64,000 bases of DNA from Siphonodentalium dalli. Lineage: Eukaryota; Mollusca; Scaphopoda; Gadilida; Siphonodentaliidae. The translations under genes were made by a program, and so were the position numbers. Each line of letters opens with the position of its first letter. The stretch's first letter is position 1. The notes below the pieces were generated by a model. The model was not told the origin of the DNA, made no database searches, and saw nothing but the letters and a program-made list of their open reading frames with translations. Of the stretch, positions 18,578 through 29,729 are shown piece by piece. The DNA lies in NCBI GenBank assembly GCA_032622095.1, contig CP136069.1, positions 204,274,690-204,338,689 on the forward strand, read 5' to 3'.

Positions 18578-19935
18578 TAGTCCAAGTCTTCTCGTACTAA
18601 AGCCGGCTAAGATATTGGGATGGAGGTGCCGGTCTTTAGTCCGAGATCGCGCGCATAGCCGTCTTATGACACGAGTTAAGCGTTAATGACCCGCTCCAAT
18701 AAAACCACAATTATATGAAATAAAATATCACAATTGCGACAATAAAAGATATTTTCCGCAGAAGACATGCTATTTGATCTGAACCCCACATCAGTTGTGA
18801 ATTGAAAGCGGTAATTCAATGCAAAAAGAGACATTTACCGCAATGTTTACACATTTTTAAAAGTATGCGAACTCAGTTGACCTCGCGAATTCGGCATTTT
18901 CCGTTGAAAATATTCCGTAGATTTTCGACTGACAACGCAAATTACGACGAATTCTCCATTGTAATCGTAATTATGTGTGTCAATAAATAAAAAATAAATA
19001 GATTAATTAAACATTGAAGATATAAATGTAATACATTAAATAAATTACGGGGAATTACAACCCTCTCAAAGTTTAAAACAGTGTAAACACAACGAGCATT
19101 AGAATAAATAATATGGTGCTACATTTCCCACATTTGGTGGACTTCAGCGAAATTAAGATATATACTAAGCGAACAGAGCAATATACTGCTCTTGTTAAGC
19201 ACACAAAAAATCAAACAAAATTTGTATAAATTTTTAACCTTAAGTTTGAAAAGTCCCACTAAAACGGAAGAACTATATTTCGAAACTGTGTGATTCGGTT
19301 CTCCGATTATTTTATCAACACAAAAGTCAAAATGCACATGGATGAAAATCACACGCATGGCAAGTCAGACACAAGAGTTCTAATTTGCTCCAATTTTGAC
19401 AAGTTGCTTGCGAAAATTGTCAACAAAACTACCTTTCTGATCCTCCATTATGTCATTAAGTTTTTAGTGCGGGAATTGTTCTCAAAGCACATTGGAAACT
19501 GGACTTTGCGGCGATCGGTTTTCGCCATTTGTTCTGAAAACCCCCGCGCTATATATAGAAACGGAAACTAGAATACTCAGAACAAACACCGGACAATGCC
19601 GAAGTTCTTCGGAACCTGAGTTCGGCTTTCAGTTAAGTAAACAAACAGAAAAAACAACGATGTTTGTGGCAATCAACCGGAATATTCTATGTGTAATTTA
19701 ACATTAAAGTTAGATTATTATACACCATTCTGACCATAAGATGTCACTCTTTCCGACGTATATAGCATCATGTATTGCTTTGTTAGGTAAATCGAGTAAA
19801 ATACACCACAGATTCCCGCCACAGATCCTGGGCGTAACTCGTGCCATAAGAAGGCTATGCTCGCGATCTCGGACTAAAGACCGGCACCTCCATCCCAATA
19901 TCTTAGCCGGCTTTAGTACGAGAAGACTTGGACTA
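18578..19935. mobile_element. Non-autonomous Mutator-like element, ~105-bp TIRs, 9-bp target duplication
   Basis: The 1,358-bp element begins TAGTCCAAGTCTTCTCGTAC and ends with the exact complement. The arms stay nearly identical for about 105 bp, including AAAGCCGGCTAAGATATTGG. AAATATATC flanks both sides (18569-18577 and 19936-19944). Long TIRs with a 9-bp duplication are the usual signature of Mutator-like elements. The short internal frames resemble nothing I know. Confidence 0.8.
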
Positions 19936-20037
19936 AAATATATCCTACACAGATATATTATGCTAGCGTATGGTCCTATTATATTGTAACTACTTCACAA
20001 CTTATGAATAATTCACATGTGAATTAGGTCTATTAAT

Positions 20038-20668
20038 TATACCCCCACTTTCGAAGAAAATGGGGGGTATACTGGATTGACTGCGTCTGTCCGTCCGTCC
20101 GTCTGTCCGTCACGCTTTCTCCGTCCGTTTGTCCGTCCGTCCGTCCGTCCGATCTCATAACTCGAACAACTATGAACCGATTTCAATAATATTTTGTATG
20201 CAATCTCCTTAGGACGATCTCTCCGCATGATGCTAATTGCGGTTTGGTCCGACTTTTTTTTTTTCAAGTTACGCCTCTTTTTCGACTTATTTTGACTTAG
20301 AAAATTCTGTCCGACTTAATAACTTTAACAAATATGAACCGATTTCAATAATTTTTGGTGGTATACATGCTTCTCACAATACCCTCTCTACATGATGCGG
20401 CTAGGGATTGGCTCAGACTGTTTTTCGTAATGTTACACATCATTTTCGACTTATTTTGACTTAGAAAATTCTGTCTGACTTAATAACTTTAACAAATATG
20501 AACCGATTTGAATAATTTTTTCTGTAAAAGCTTCTTGTGACACCATATCAATATTATTAGTCAGAATTTTTCTTTAAAGTTAAAAATCTTTTTGGTTGAG
20601 TTTACGGATAATGCGGGTTGAATTTGCCACGGTGGGGGTATGCTAGCACTCGAGTGCACACCTCTTGT
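20038..20668. repeat. Pearl/HINE-style element with TATACCCCC hairpin head and (CCGT)n tract
   Basis: Starts with an inverted TATACCCCC...GGGGGGTATAC pair, followed by (TCCG)n, then about 2.5 tandem copies carrying AACAAATATGAACCGATTT, and ends around GTGGGGGTATGCTAGCACTC. This head/microsatellite/core-repeat design is common in bivalve genomes. Confidence 0.6.
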
Positions 20669-21304
20669 TTCATTTAGACCAATTTCGTTGGTTAGCTTAA
20701 TGAAAACGAGAAATGAAGAAGTCATTACGAGAATCCAGACAAGATTTTACAATCCACGACACGTCTTGTCAAGTTGGCATGTCGTCTCCGTCGTGACCAC
20801 TGCATGATGTTAATACATAAATTATTCTTAGCGTTATGTCGCCGAAAAAAAGGCAAATTTGAGGCACATCGTGTGTGGTTGCTCCACTACGTGTTATGTA
20901 CGATTCATATTATTTCAGCCTCCTCGAGACACATACTCTTGCGATACGCCAACGGAAGACGGTATTCGGGGATGGTATAGATGCTATAGCCTGTTAATTG
21001 TTGTACAATTACAACTCCTCGATAGCCAGAATAACACAGGACAAAACTTTACTCTTGAAGCAATTGTTGCCTCCAGTAAACATAAAGAATATGGGAATAC
21101 AGCCTCCAGTAGACATAAAGAATATGGGAATAAAACCAAAATTACAACAACAACACCGTGGCCAACATCATGTGAGTTCAGCTTCTTTTTCTGTAATTTC
21201 TTGGACTAATTTAGCGTTTAGATGAATCCATCGCATACTTATTTTGTCTTGGTAAATCGCGATGCCTTGATCAGTTGTCTGTGTTATGCCATGAAGCTGT
21301 TTAG
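20669..21304. other. No recognisable feature
   Basis: Contains one short tandem duplication (GCCTCCAGTAAACATAAAG and GCCTCCAGTAGACATAAAG near 21,070 and 21,100). No coding signal I can support. Confidence 0.45.
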
Positions 21305-21307
21305 ACT

Positions 21308-21749
21308 AAGGGTTAATCACACCGGGCACGAACGCACGATTTTTACCGCCGTTTTCTGTCGCTCGTAGCAGTTCAAAGCGCGAGATTTTTATATTCACAT
21401 CGAAAGCGACTGGATCGCTTCGTCGCATGCGATGGTTTGGGTAGATAATCCTTTGAGTGCATCATTTACAGGCAGGTCACAAAATTTAATGCAATGTATA
21501 TGAATGTGTCGCTTTCAAATAGAAGGAATACGCATGTATAAATATCCTATTTGACAGCGACCCAATTATCCCGCTGGTTTGCCACAAAGCAAAAAATCAA
21601 CGAAGCATTAAATCACTGCTGTAGTCGCCTCGTGGTCAGTGATTCAGTCGCTTGTGGTGTGAATATAAAAATCGCGCGCTTTGAACTGCTACGGACAACA
21701 GAAAACGGCTGTTATAATCGCGCGCTCGCGTCAAGTGTGGATTGACCTT
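21308..21749. mobile_element. TIR MITE of Harbinger-like appearance
   Basis: Outer ends TAAGGGTTAATCACACC and (complement of) TAAGGTCAATCCACAC pair imperfectly. The arms continue for about 110 bp through GCAGTTCAAAGCGCG and GATTTTTATATTCACA. The ends fit the GG(T/C)CAAT...CACAC style of PIF/Harbinger MITEs, but I could not prove a target duplication. Confidence 0.5.
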
Positions 21750-21792
21750 AAATGTGACCCAATAGCAACCGTGCATGAACTACATTCATTTC

Positions 21793-22165
21793 AAGATTAA
21801 AGTTTAGCAAGGGAAGCCTAACTGTCTTAGTATAGCGTTGGTCGAGTTCTCGTAAGTTGCTTGATAAGTATGATAACTTAGGTGATAAGTATGTGGTATA
21901 CTAGTACTATGTTTTATAGTTTAGAGGTTATACTGATTTCGCTTGGGTTAAGCTCTTCAGGTGTTTGTCACTAACACTAACACCACAAACACCTGAAGAG
22001 CTTAACCCAAGCGAAATCAGTATAACCTCTAAACTCTAAAACATAGTACTAGTATACCACATACTTATCACCTAAGTTATCATACTTAACAAGCAACTTA
22101 CGAGAACTCAACTCGACCAACGCTATACTAAGACAGTTAGGCTTCCCTTGCTAAACTTTAATCTT
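21793..22165. repeat. Inverted repeat, two ~177-bp arms, upstream of ORF1
   Basis: AAGATTAAAGTTTAGCAAGG runs inward to CACAAACACC-type sequence and returns as an almost exact complement ending CTAAACTTTAATCTT, with a loop of about 20 nt (CACTAACACTAACACC). The arms differ at only a few positions (e.g. TTTTATAGTTTAGAGG against CCTCTAAACTCTAAAA). It lies directly 5' of the 266-codon frame and may be an inverted pLTR. Confidence 0.8.
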
Positions 22166-22193
22166 ATAACTAATCACCCCAACTTCTTACTAT

Positions 22194-22994
22194 ATGGCTA
22201 CACATATTACACCCACATCATCATCCAGCGATTTATGGCTCACAGACACAGAAGTCGAACAATCCGACACTGGTGAACCAAACTCGAACACGGATAATAG
22301 GAACGCAAAACGAAGGCGTGTCCTATCAAATCCCGCCAAAAAACACGATAAAACTCCACACGTGAAAATCAATATCCCCCTAGACAAAATCCCTTTATAC
22401 AAGGCCACGAGAAATGTCCGAATTAAAATCGTCAAAGCGGAACAACACATAGACTTTCTTAACCGCTGCTTAACCGAACGACTCATACCTCTTAGTCAAC
22501 GAGTTAGTATCCAACCAACTAATATCTGCACACAGGAGCCACACGCACAAAGACAAAAAGAGACACTCCTTGAAGCTTCAATCAACATTATACAAATCAA
22601 CAAAGACCTCACACAATTCCGACTTGACCAAAACAAATCGGATTTCATTGCCAAAAGCACTGAACTTAATGCCTCATTCTCACTAACTGAAAGAAACGAG
22701 GCAGAAGAAGCAATAGGCACACTCCTAATAAGACTCAAATTGGAGCTAAGACAGAGGAATATGGTCAGACTAGAATCCCTAAAAAAGGAAAAGGTCAACG
22801 ACCCCTACTTCATTTCAGTCACTGAACTCAGATTGAACAAAGATACCCTACCACACAAACGCCCTCTAAAGGCCAAAAGACGTACGCTATGTCAAAGTAT
22901 TGATGCACCAAGCACAAGCACAAACAATCTAACAAATATACTCAACATTGCCAAAGCTCTGTCCAGTATACAACTCCCTAATACTGGCCAATAA
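22194..22994 (+). CDS. Putative Penelope-like element ORF1 (helical protein, partial element)
   Basis: 266 codons from ATG 22194 to TAA 22994. Seen: a Ser/Thr/Asn-rich, polar N-terminus with a basic KRRR patch at ~39-42, then a helical core with HIDFLNRCLTERLIPLSQR (~84-102), followed by heptad-like Leu/Ile repeats (~125-195) and a basic stretch (KRPLKAKRR). No reverse transcriptase or GIY-YIG domain follows before family A sequence at 23,355. From general recall, 'F(L/I)xxCLxxxxIPxxxR' N-terminal segments occur in Penelope-like and related element proteins, but I have no alignment. The 177-bp inverted repeats just upstream would fit the pLTR arrangement of such elements. Alternatives: ORF1 of another retroelement, or a transposon accessory protein. 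The intact frame argues it is young. Function unknown. Confidence 0.45.
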   Translation: MATHITPTSSSSDLWLTDTEVEQSDTGEPNSNTDNRNAKRRRVLSNPAKKHDKTPHVKINIPLDKIPLYKATRNVRIKIVKAEQHIDFLNRCLTERLIPLSQRVSIQPTNICTQEPHAQRQKETLLEASINIIQINKDLTQFRLDQNKSDFIAKSTELNASFSLTERNEAEEAIGTLLIRLKLELRQRNMVRLESLKKEKVNDPYFISVTELRLNKDTLPHKRPLKAKRRTLCQSIDAPSTSTNNLTNILNIAKALSSIQLPNTGQ

Positions 22995-23210
22995 CTTAGT
23001 GGTACACCCTCAGAAACCCGAAAGGACATAAACATCAAACACTTGACATTAGCACTCAACAAACAGTTTATAAAAAAATAAACCCACACCAAATATATTT
23101 TTAAACTCTTGCACCAAGAACCCATCAACACATTAGGGATACATCAAATGCTCACAAACAGCTAGTCAGTAAACACAACTACCTCTCACATCGTGTCACT
23201 AGCCTCACAC

Positions 23211-23256
23211 ACTGACTGAGACATCGAGAACAATCAATAATCGATGTCGGCGAAAC
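23211..23256 (+). ncRNA. Hairpin with hammerhead-like flanks downstream of ORF1
   Basis: CTGA (23216-23219) is followed by GACATCGA, a 12-nt loop, its complement TCGATGTC, then GGCGAAAC. The CTGA-stem-GAAA layout resembles the hammerhead ribozymes known in Penelope-like elements, but the core lacks one nucleotide of CUGANGA, so catalysis is unlikely as written. Confidence 0.25.
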
Positions 23257-23354
23257 AATACATAACTCGATTATCCAACTAAGGACTAAATATCCAGAGG
23301 GCATGAACAGGTCAGACACCTTATGGTGAATAATATTAATCTCTACATTCATTT

Positions 23355-23700
23355 CAAGCCTGGATATGGTGTGTCTGTCATTTGCAGAATGAGGTTCCCA
23401 GAGGGTGAATTTAGGAATGCTATCACACGCAGTGGACTAGCATCACCAAATTCACCCTCTGGAGACTTCATTCTGCTTAGGCCTCATCTTTTGGAAAGTA
23501 TCTAAAGTCTCAAATTAGCTTCAACTGGGTAACTTCAATCTGATCCCAGTTGTCCCATAGCAGTTGAGGCCTAAGGCAGCAGTATGAGGTCACCAGAGGG
23601 TGAATTTGGTGATGCTAGCCCACTATGCGGGGTAGCATCACTAAATTCACCCTCTGGGAACCTCATTCTGCAAATGACAGACACACTATTTCAAGGCTTG
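23355..23700. mobile_element. Family A element, full-length two-hairpin copy (346 bp)
   Basis: Outer inverted ends are CAAGCCTGGATATGGTGTGT and its approximate complement TATTTCAAGGCTTG. Each end is itself a palindrome (GAATGAGG...GGGTGAATTT...AAATTCACCCTCT...). A ~120-bp spacer contains CTTCAATCTGATCCCAG. No ORF. Confidence 0.8.
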
Positions 23701-24350
23701 GCTTTAATTATTCTTAATATGTTATATGATATTTCATAGCATTAGCTACAGTATGCAGATATAGACAGAACACAATGCACATCTTAATTGAGAATTTTTT
23801 TTCGCATGGGTTGTGGATGCGGATATATTTTGCAATAGGGTAGCTCGAGCTAAATGGAACTGTGCCGTTCACAATGAGTTTGATAAAAGATTTGAGATTA
23901 TGATGCAAGTTGTGTTCTGTATTTATTCTACACTGCTGTGTCAGATATGTTAAATCCATGACTGTCACCTTCATTGATGCTATAACTACCTTCATCATTA
24001 ACTCACAAAACCAGCTTCATAATTATTGGTAAGACACACATGTAATATTAGCGAAGTACCGTATATATTTTTAGTTACACAACTTTGATATTTATAACAT
24101 ATACTGTTTACAAACCATGGAAAATTCTAAATCAAATCGAAACGCATCGCGGTCCACATGGAGGAAATGCCAGAAAAAACAGTCAACCTACTTGTATTGT
24201 TAATTAATATTAAAGTAATTGGTTAGAAGCGTACGTACTTTAGCATTATATAATGAAACAATGACCTTGGCCGATTTGGCCTATGACTGTGTGAACCTTC
24301 AACGAAATTTGATTATTTACAGATTCTTAAATTGTTTCTTTTATATTCAG
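23701..24350. other. Intron-like sequence; no feature recognised
   Basis: AT-rich with no repeat ends I recognise. It ends in the pyrimidine tract TTTCTTTTATATTCAG immediately before the candidate exon. Confidence 0.4.
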
Positions 24351-24607
24351 ATTCCTACCTATTCTTCAATGCTTCAATAAGTTTCTCAAATAAGAACCAT
24401 TGTCAAAGATCTAGGTCTTTCGATGTACTCAAAACCTCGGTACTTTATGTTCACGGGAGCGGCGACGGATACACAGATGACTGTACACTGGAGTTCACAT
24501 CTCCCGGCTCAAGCAAGATATGTGTAACTGTCATCGCAGAGAGCATAAAAAGAAATCCTATTTGTGCATTTGTTTTAACCATTTACTACTCACAATATGG
24601 TCAGAAG
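24351..24607 (+). CDS. Candidate internal exon encoding a CUB-like domain segment
   Basis: Acceptor TTTCTTTTATATTCAG precedes base 24351 and donor AAG/GTAAGTATT follows 24607. The exon is 257 nt: two bases completing a codon, then 85 open codons ending in phase 0. The peptide has four cysteines (in NHC, DDC, KIC, PIC) and the pattern C-TLEF-SPG ... V-V ... C-AF-LTIYYS, which resembles the beta-strand and Cys pattern of extracellular CUB domains. Known: CUB domains are extracellular protein-interaction modules of ~110 aa. Inference: part of a secreted or membrane protein gene on the plus strand. Flanking exons were not recognised. The proline-rich tail exon at 48,805 needs a different phase, so at least one more exon would have to lie between them if both belong to one gene. 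Confidence 0.55.
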
Positions 24608-25393
24608 GTAAGTATTTTCTTTGCTTTATATGACCCACATTAGATCATGCCATGAATCTCTACTCTGCTATCATCTCTACCAAACATAATATTATCAGAA
24701 AGAACCCTACTCGACGGTTCACCCGAAAGTTCCATTAGGGAAAATCATAGTAATACTATATCACATGTCTTCTGCAATTGAGTCATATATAAAGTCATAT
24801 ATAACATCATAATTCGGAAAGCCTGACTGCACAGCTAACTCATGTAGTTTCTGTACGCCTAGTTATACACAATGGACCTATCCGTAGGTACCGCCCCAAT
24901 TTCAATTACAGCCAATGTGCCGATAGCTTAAACCCGGAAGCGACATATGCCTGCCTAGTGATATGAATCGCACCACAAGCGGTTCCCTAACTACCATTGT
25001 AAGCCATAGGGAATTTACGAACACGAGAGCAAAATAAGTGTTAAAAAGCTAAAATGGCGTTGAAATGTACATGGGGAACATGTCCGGTTGACGAACGATA
25101 TTTATACATGTTTTAGTTCGGTTTCCTAAATAAAAAAGTAACTAAGACATCTGTTTACGCTGGATTAAACAATGCCAAGGACCACACTCGGATCCTAGTG
25201 TTATTTAAATTTCAATATTTATATATTCAAACTAAAACGCGGAAATAGTAGTCCCGATCGATGATGCGTTATGAATATTAATTGTGCCGCGAGTATGTGT
25301 TTTATGAAGTGTTTTTCATTATATATGTATACATTTGTTGCTGTTATAACACCGTGGTAATATTGAGTTCAAATGTCTGATATTCACACTTAC
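24608..25393. other. No recognisable feature
   Basis: Low-repeat AT-rich sequence, intronic on either strand if the adjacent exon calls are right. Confidence 0.4.
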
Positions 25394-25453
25394 CTGTAGG
25401 ATCTCCTGCGAACGTTTTACTGAATCCATTTGAGAATCTAAAGCTTCCTCCAT
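25394..25453 (-). CDS. Candidate first coding exon of a minus-strand gene
   Basis: ATG at 25453-25451 opens 20 codons (MEEALDSQMDSVKRSQEILQ) ending exactly at a consensus donor, CTACAG/GTAAGTGTG (intron from 25393). The peptide is charged and heptad-like, as in small coiled-coil or adaptor proteins, but is too short to identify. The upstream sequence (25,454-25,660) has several CpGs and no repeat, as a promoter/5'UTR might. No downstream minus-strand exon was found, so this rests on start and donor signals only. Confidence 0.35.
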
Positions 25454-25985
25454 ATTATGCGACAATGTACGTATAAATGAGAATCAACACTGATGTTTTC
25501 CAAGAGAATTACACAAAATTTCACACATTGCACGTGCTTCGCGGTGTATACACGCAACCTTCACCGAACAAGTTCACTTTGTGCTATTGTTGCCTCATGG
25601 CAACATGTAACTGACTCCATGATAGTCGGCATTTTCTTTAATGTACTTTAGTGACGGCAAAATAGGATGTGGAATTTTAAAAGGCCATTGTTTGATAATC
25701 CTTTGCATCCGGTCTGTCACCGGAGCTCATTCAGGAGGCTCGTGGTAACTATTATGGTAAACTGATATCATTATATTTATTTCGACAAAAGAGGGATTAT
25801 AGATTAATTACCACATGCACACCTTCGTTTGGTTTATTTCATCAAGGTGTGAACCATTAGCATAGCTTCGATATTAAGTTTGCTATTTGATATTGAAGGT
25901 TCATAATGGCTTAATTAACAGTTTGATTCAACGTAAACATCTATCTTTGTTGGTTATCGGAAGTGGCCTAACGATCCCACCTGGT
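25454..25985. other. Possible promoter/5' UTR region, otherwise featureless
   Basis: Contains CACGTG-like and CpG-containing stretches near 25,530-25,600 next to the candidate first exon. No repeats or ORFs recognised. Confidence 0.3.
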
Positions 25986-25987
25986 TT

Positions 25988-26800
25988 TTAGCTCACCTGA
26001 GACGAAGTCTCCGGTTGAGCTACAGTCATCACTCCTCGTCCGTCCGTCCGTCTGTCCGTCCGTCAACTTTTTTTAAAAACATCTTCTCCTCTGAAACCAT
26101 CATACCGAATTGGTTCATATTTGGTGTGGATGTTCAAATGAGGTCACTGGGTCAAATAGTTGCGAAACCAGGGCCATAACTCTATTCCTCCATTGTAATT
26201 CTTACAACAACTTCTTGTCCATAACCATTGTTCCGATTTAGCTAATATTTGGTATGGAGGGTCCTTGGGTGACTGGTGTTCAGATTTATTCAAATGAGGT
26301 CACCCGGTCAATTACTAGTAGTTGAGAAACCAGGGCCTTAACTCATAGTAATTCTTACAATGACTTCTTCTAAAAAAACTATTGGGCCGATTTAGCTTAT
26401 ATTTGGTACCGAGGGACCTTGGGTGACTGGGAATCAGATTTGTTCAAATTGGGTCACTGGGTCAAATAGGGGCAGAGCCAGGGACATAACTCTAAAAACA
26501 AACAAAATACATTTTTGCATTTTGATCATATTTGGTGTGGATGTTCCCTAGGTGACTGTCATTCAGATTTGTTCAAATGAGGTCACTGTGTCAAATAGTT
26601 GCGAAAACAAGGGCCATAACTATATTCCTCCTTGGTAATTCTTATAACGACTTCTTGTCTAGAACCATTATGCCGATTTAGTTTATATTTGGTATGGGGG
26701 GGGGGGTCATTGAATGACTGGGGTTCAGATTTGTTCAAATGGGGTCACTGGGTCAAATAGGGGTGGAGCCAGGGCCATAATTCCAAAAAAAATAATAAAA
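25988..26800. repeat. Bivalve-style tandem-core element (AGCTCACCTGAG head)
   Basis: Begins AGCTCACCTGAGACGAAGTC with a short inverted GGTTGAGCT, then (CCGT)n, then about four degenerate ~200-bp units marked by CAGATTTGTTCAAATGAGGT and CAGGGCCATAACTC. Same architecture as the elements at 41,655 and 20,038. The 3' end is not clear. Confidence 0.65.
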
Positions 26801-27100
26801 AATTCAGGAACTCCTTGATCAATTTAACATACAAAAAGAAATTTATCACCCTCCCCCCACATGACCCAGAACCCCACCCTGCCCCCAACCAATAGCATTC
26901 CACCCTATCTCATCTCGCAGGATCTCTCCCACCAGCAGATTAAGTCAATTGTATTAGCTACAGACAGAGAGAGAGTTAATATAAATACACACACAGTCAT
27001 CAATTGAGATGTTTATCAGGCTGACAGGTGTGAACTAATGCTTAGCTAGCACTCATGCCAATGTGTGTTATTAAAATAAAATAAAAACAAATTATTGTTC
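26801..27100. other. No recognisable feature
   Basis: Low-complexity C-rich and A-rich patches (CCCTCCCCCCAC near 26,850). Confidence 0.4.
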
Positions 27101-27102
27101 TC

Positions 27103-27540
27103 TAACCTGAATTTAGTGTGTCTGGCATTTGCAGAATGAGGTTCCCAGAGGGTGAATTTAGTTATGCTACCCTGCACAGCAGTCTAGCATCACCAAATAC
27201 ACTAGCCAGGGTCCTCATTCTGCTTAGGCCTCATCTTCTGGGAAGTATATAGGCACTTAAATTGACATTTTTACTTACCTTTTCCCTTCTGTTTAGTTTC
27301 TATATCCCCTAATTTGTGAATATAAAATGCATAATTGAGGTGCCCAATGGGTGCACATCACCAACTTTAACTGGAGAACTTCAATCTAATGCTATGTCTC
27401 CCATAGCAGTTGGGGGCCTACACAGAATGAGTTCCCCAGAGGGTGAATTTGGTGATGCTAGCCTGCATTGCAGGATTGTGTCATTAAATTCACCCTTTGG
27501 GGACCTCATTCTGCAAATGTCAGACACTATGTTCAGACTT
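27103..27540. mobile_element. Family A element, two-hairpin copy
   Basis: Left end around CCTGAATTTAGTGTGTCTGG and right end CAAATGTCAGACACTATGTTCAGACTTG are inverted. Both hairpin blocks and the GCATAATTGAGGTGCCCAAT spacer are present. Confidence 0.7.
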
Positions 27541-27561
27541 GGCTGTTCGAATATTATGTTC

Positions 27562-29114
27562 TTAACCCTTTGAACCCTGGCGCCCCACAGTGATCGACAC
27601 CCTGACCCGGGGCTCCCAGTGGTATGTCCGCTTAAATTAGACAGTGTCTAGTAGCATGGTGTTGATTATGTTCAAATTGCGACACCGGTCTGAAACTTTA
27701 CAGGTTTGTCCCCCATGGATCAGCGATCATTATAAGATCGCGAGACTTTGCCTCGCGGCAACTCCTTGGTAACGGTTGCTAGGCAACTACCCGGAATTGA
27801 CTGGAAAATGTAAATATAGCTTATAGCGTCGTAATTCAACCTCAGTGATTGCGTTTTTTGAAGCAGGTACTACCCTAACGTGAAATTTGAGATATACCCG
27901 ACCAGAATAGTGAACAAAATATCCCATTTAAGGGTAGCAACGGTTGCTAAGCAAATACCACAACTGATCGAATGACATAATTGCACTAACCATTCAGTGG
28001 TATGTTTTGCCTTAATTTAGACAGTGTCTAGTCGCATGGTGTTGGTTATGTTGAAAGGGGACACCTACCTGAAACTGTGCAGGCATGATATATGCATGCA
28101 CGGACCACTGTAAGATCGGGAGAGTTTGCCACCCGATCTCGCCTTAGAAACGGTTACTAGGCAACTACCCGAAATTTGCAGGATAAACGAATTCTAGCTT
28201 ATAACGTTGTAATTATACATCAGCGAATTGCGTTTCGATGCAACCAATATCCTAATGTGAAATTAAGATATACCTGACCATGCGCGAGTAAGTCAACTTG
28301 ATATGCGATAGACTTTTTGCTCCATGTGGCACAACAGAGACTGACATTACAGAGACCAGAAACAACGTAATTTCCCGTAACCTATCGTGGCCCCATTGTT
28401 CAAGTAAGCTGTCTAGATTGTGTCTACTGTACTAACATGTGAAACATGCAACAAAATGTCATATATAGCGCCACATTTCACTTAAATGCATTTAAAAAAA
28501 TGAATTATAGCCTGCGCCCATGCGCATATTTTCCTAGCCGTTTCTAGCGGGCATATATACACCTTTGCCAGCGCTGACTTCAATAGGCCAATTTAAATAT
28601 ATATATTAGTGGGTATGTCGTGTATAAGTACGTTATAAACCATTTATTTGTCATTGCGCTAGTCTGCGCATGCGCGAATAAATCAACTCCATATGCGATA
28701 GACCCTTCCCCATATGTAGCAGAACACTGGTTAATATACGCGAGGGTAATTTAAACTGAAATTGTGTGTCTAAATTATGTCTGTTCTGTACACACACGGG
28801 GAACACGAAATTATATGCCGTAAATATAGCGGCACAGTTCGCTTAAAATATCGTATGTTTTTGTAGATTATATGCTATGCGCATGCGCATATATTTCTAC
28901 CCGATACTAGCGGTCAACCATTCCATACGCACCATGGGCGCCGCTGACATATGTGGGGGCAATTTAAATATAAATCAGTGGGTCAGACGCTCGTTATACT
29001 ATATATAAATTTGCTACCGAATCATGTCGTCGCTGCACCGAAATATCGGTGTTACGGGATATAGTCACGGTTCGTTTGCACCTAAATATCGGTGTTACGG
29101 GTTCAAAGGGTTAA
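27562..29114. mobile_element. TTAA-flanked piggyBac-like non-autonomous element (1.55 kb)
   Basis: TTAACCCTTTGAACCC at the left and GGGTTCAAAGGGTTAA at the right give TTAA duplications and 12-bp perfect TIRs. The interior has two diverged tandem segments sharing TTAGACAGTGTCTAGT and GGCAACTACCCG. No transposase frame is visible. Confidence 0.7.
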
Positions 29115-29528
29115 CCACCAGTATCCAGTTGAACTCATTATACCCTGATTTTGCAAAGAAAACTTGGGGGGTATATTGGATTGAATTTGTCAGTCTCTAT
29201 GTCAGACTGTTTTCCCATCCATCCATCTGTCATTATGTCTCTATCCATCCATCAATTGTTTTCTTCTCCAGATACATATTAAAGACCAAATGGGTTTATA
29301 TATTTAGGTGTGGATGTAAATCCTTGTTTTGATCACAGCTGTAGGAGTAACACAATACATTGGTATTGCTGGGCAAAATGTTTGTGCCATCATTAATTAT
29401 CTCCATGTCAACAGGTCTCCCAGACATTCTGGTAGCTGATAGTGGCTTTATGAATGGAATTTTATCCCATGTTTATCTCAGATACAAATTACCTGTTTGA
29501 CAGATAAAGATTATTTTTACTATTAATA
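29115..29528. other. Degraded TATACCCC-type element fragment and unannotated sequence
   Basis: TATACCCTGATTTTGC...GGGGGGTATATTGGATTG near 29,140-29,180 resembles the head at 20,038, followed by (CCAT)n-like repeats. Nothing coding. Confidence 0.4.
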
Positions 29529-29664
29529 TTAACCATTTCATGACCAGAGTTCTGCTGGTGAGAGCAATGAAGACCCTGTGCTTGTGCATTCTCTTATATA
29601 TGCTCCCATGGGAAGCCTCCCATATAAAAGAGAATGCACTGGCTTTCAAGGTCATGGTAATTTT
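29529..29664. mobile_element. Family B2 MITE, degraded
   Basis: Left TTAACCATTTCATGACCAG and right AAGGTCATGGTAA flank the GTGCATTCTCTTATATATGC...AAGAGAATGCACTGGC palindrome. Confidence 0.5.
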
Positions 29665-29729
29665 GTTAAGCCAATATGCATTCAAATAAATCATGTATGT
29701 CATATTCTTGCAGGGATGTCGCCACTGTG

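Noticed and set aside
20090-20150. CRISPR-like or designed repeat from the TCCGTCCG tract
   Set aside because: A simple tetranucleotide microsatellite, part of the usual head of bivalve tandem-core elements; the genome is eukaryotic.
23211-23256. Functional hammerhead ribozyme
   Set aside because: The core reads CTGAGAC instead of CUGANGA and the third stem with its cleavage site was not found; kept only as a hairpin of low confidence.
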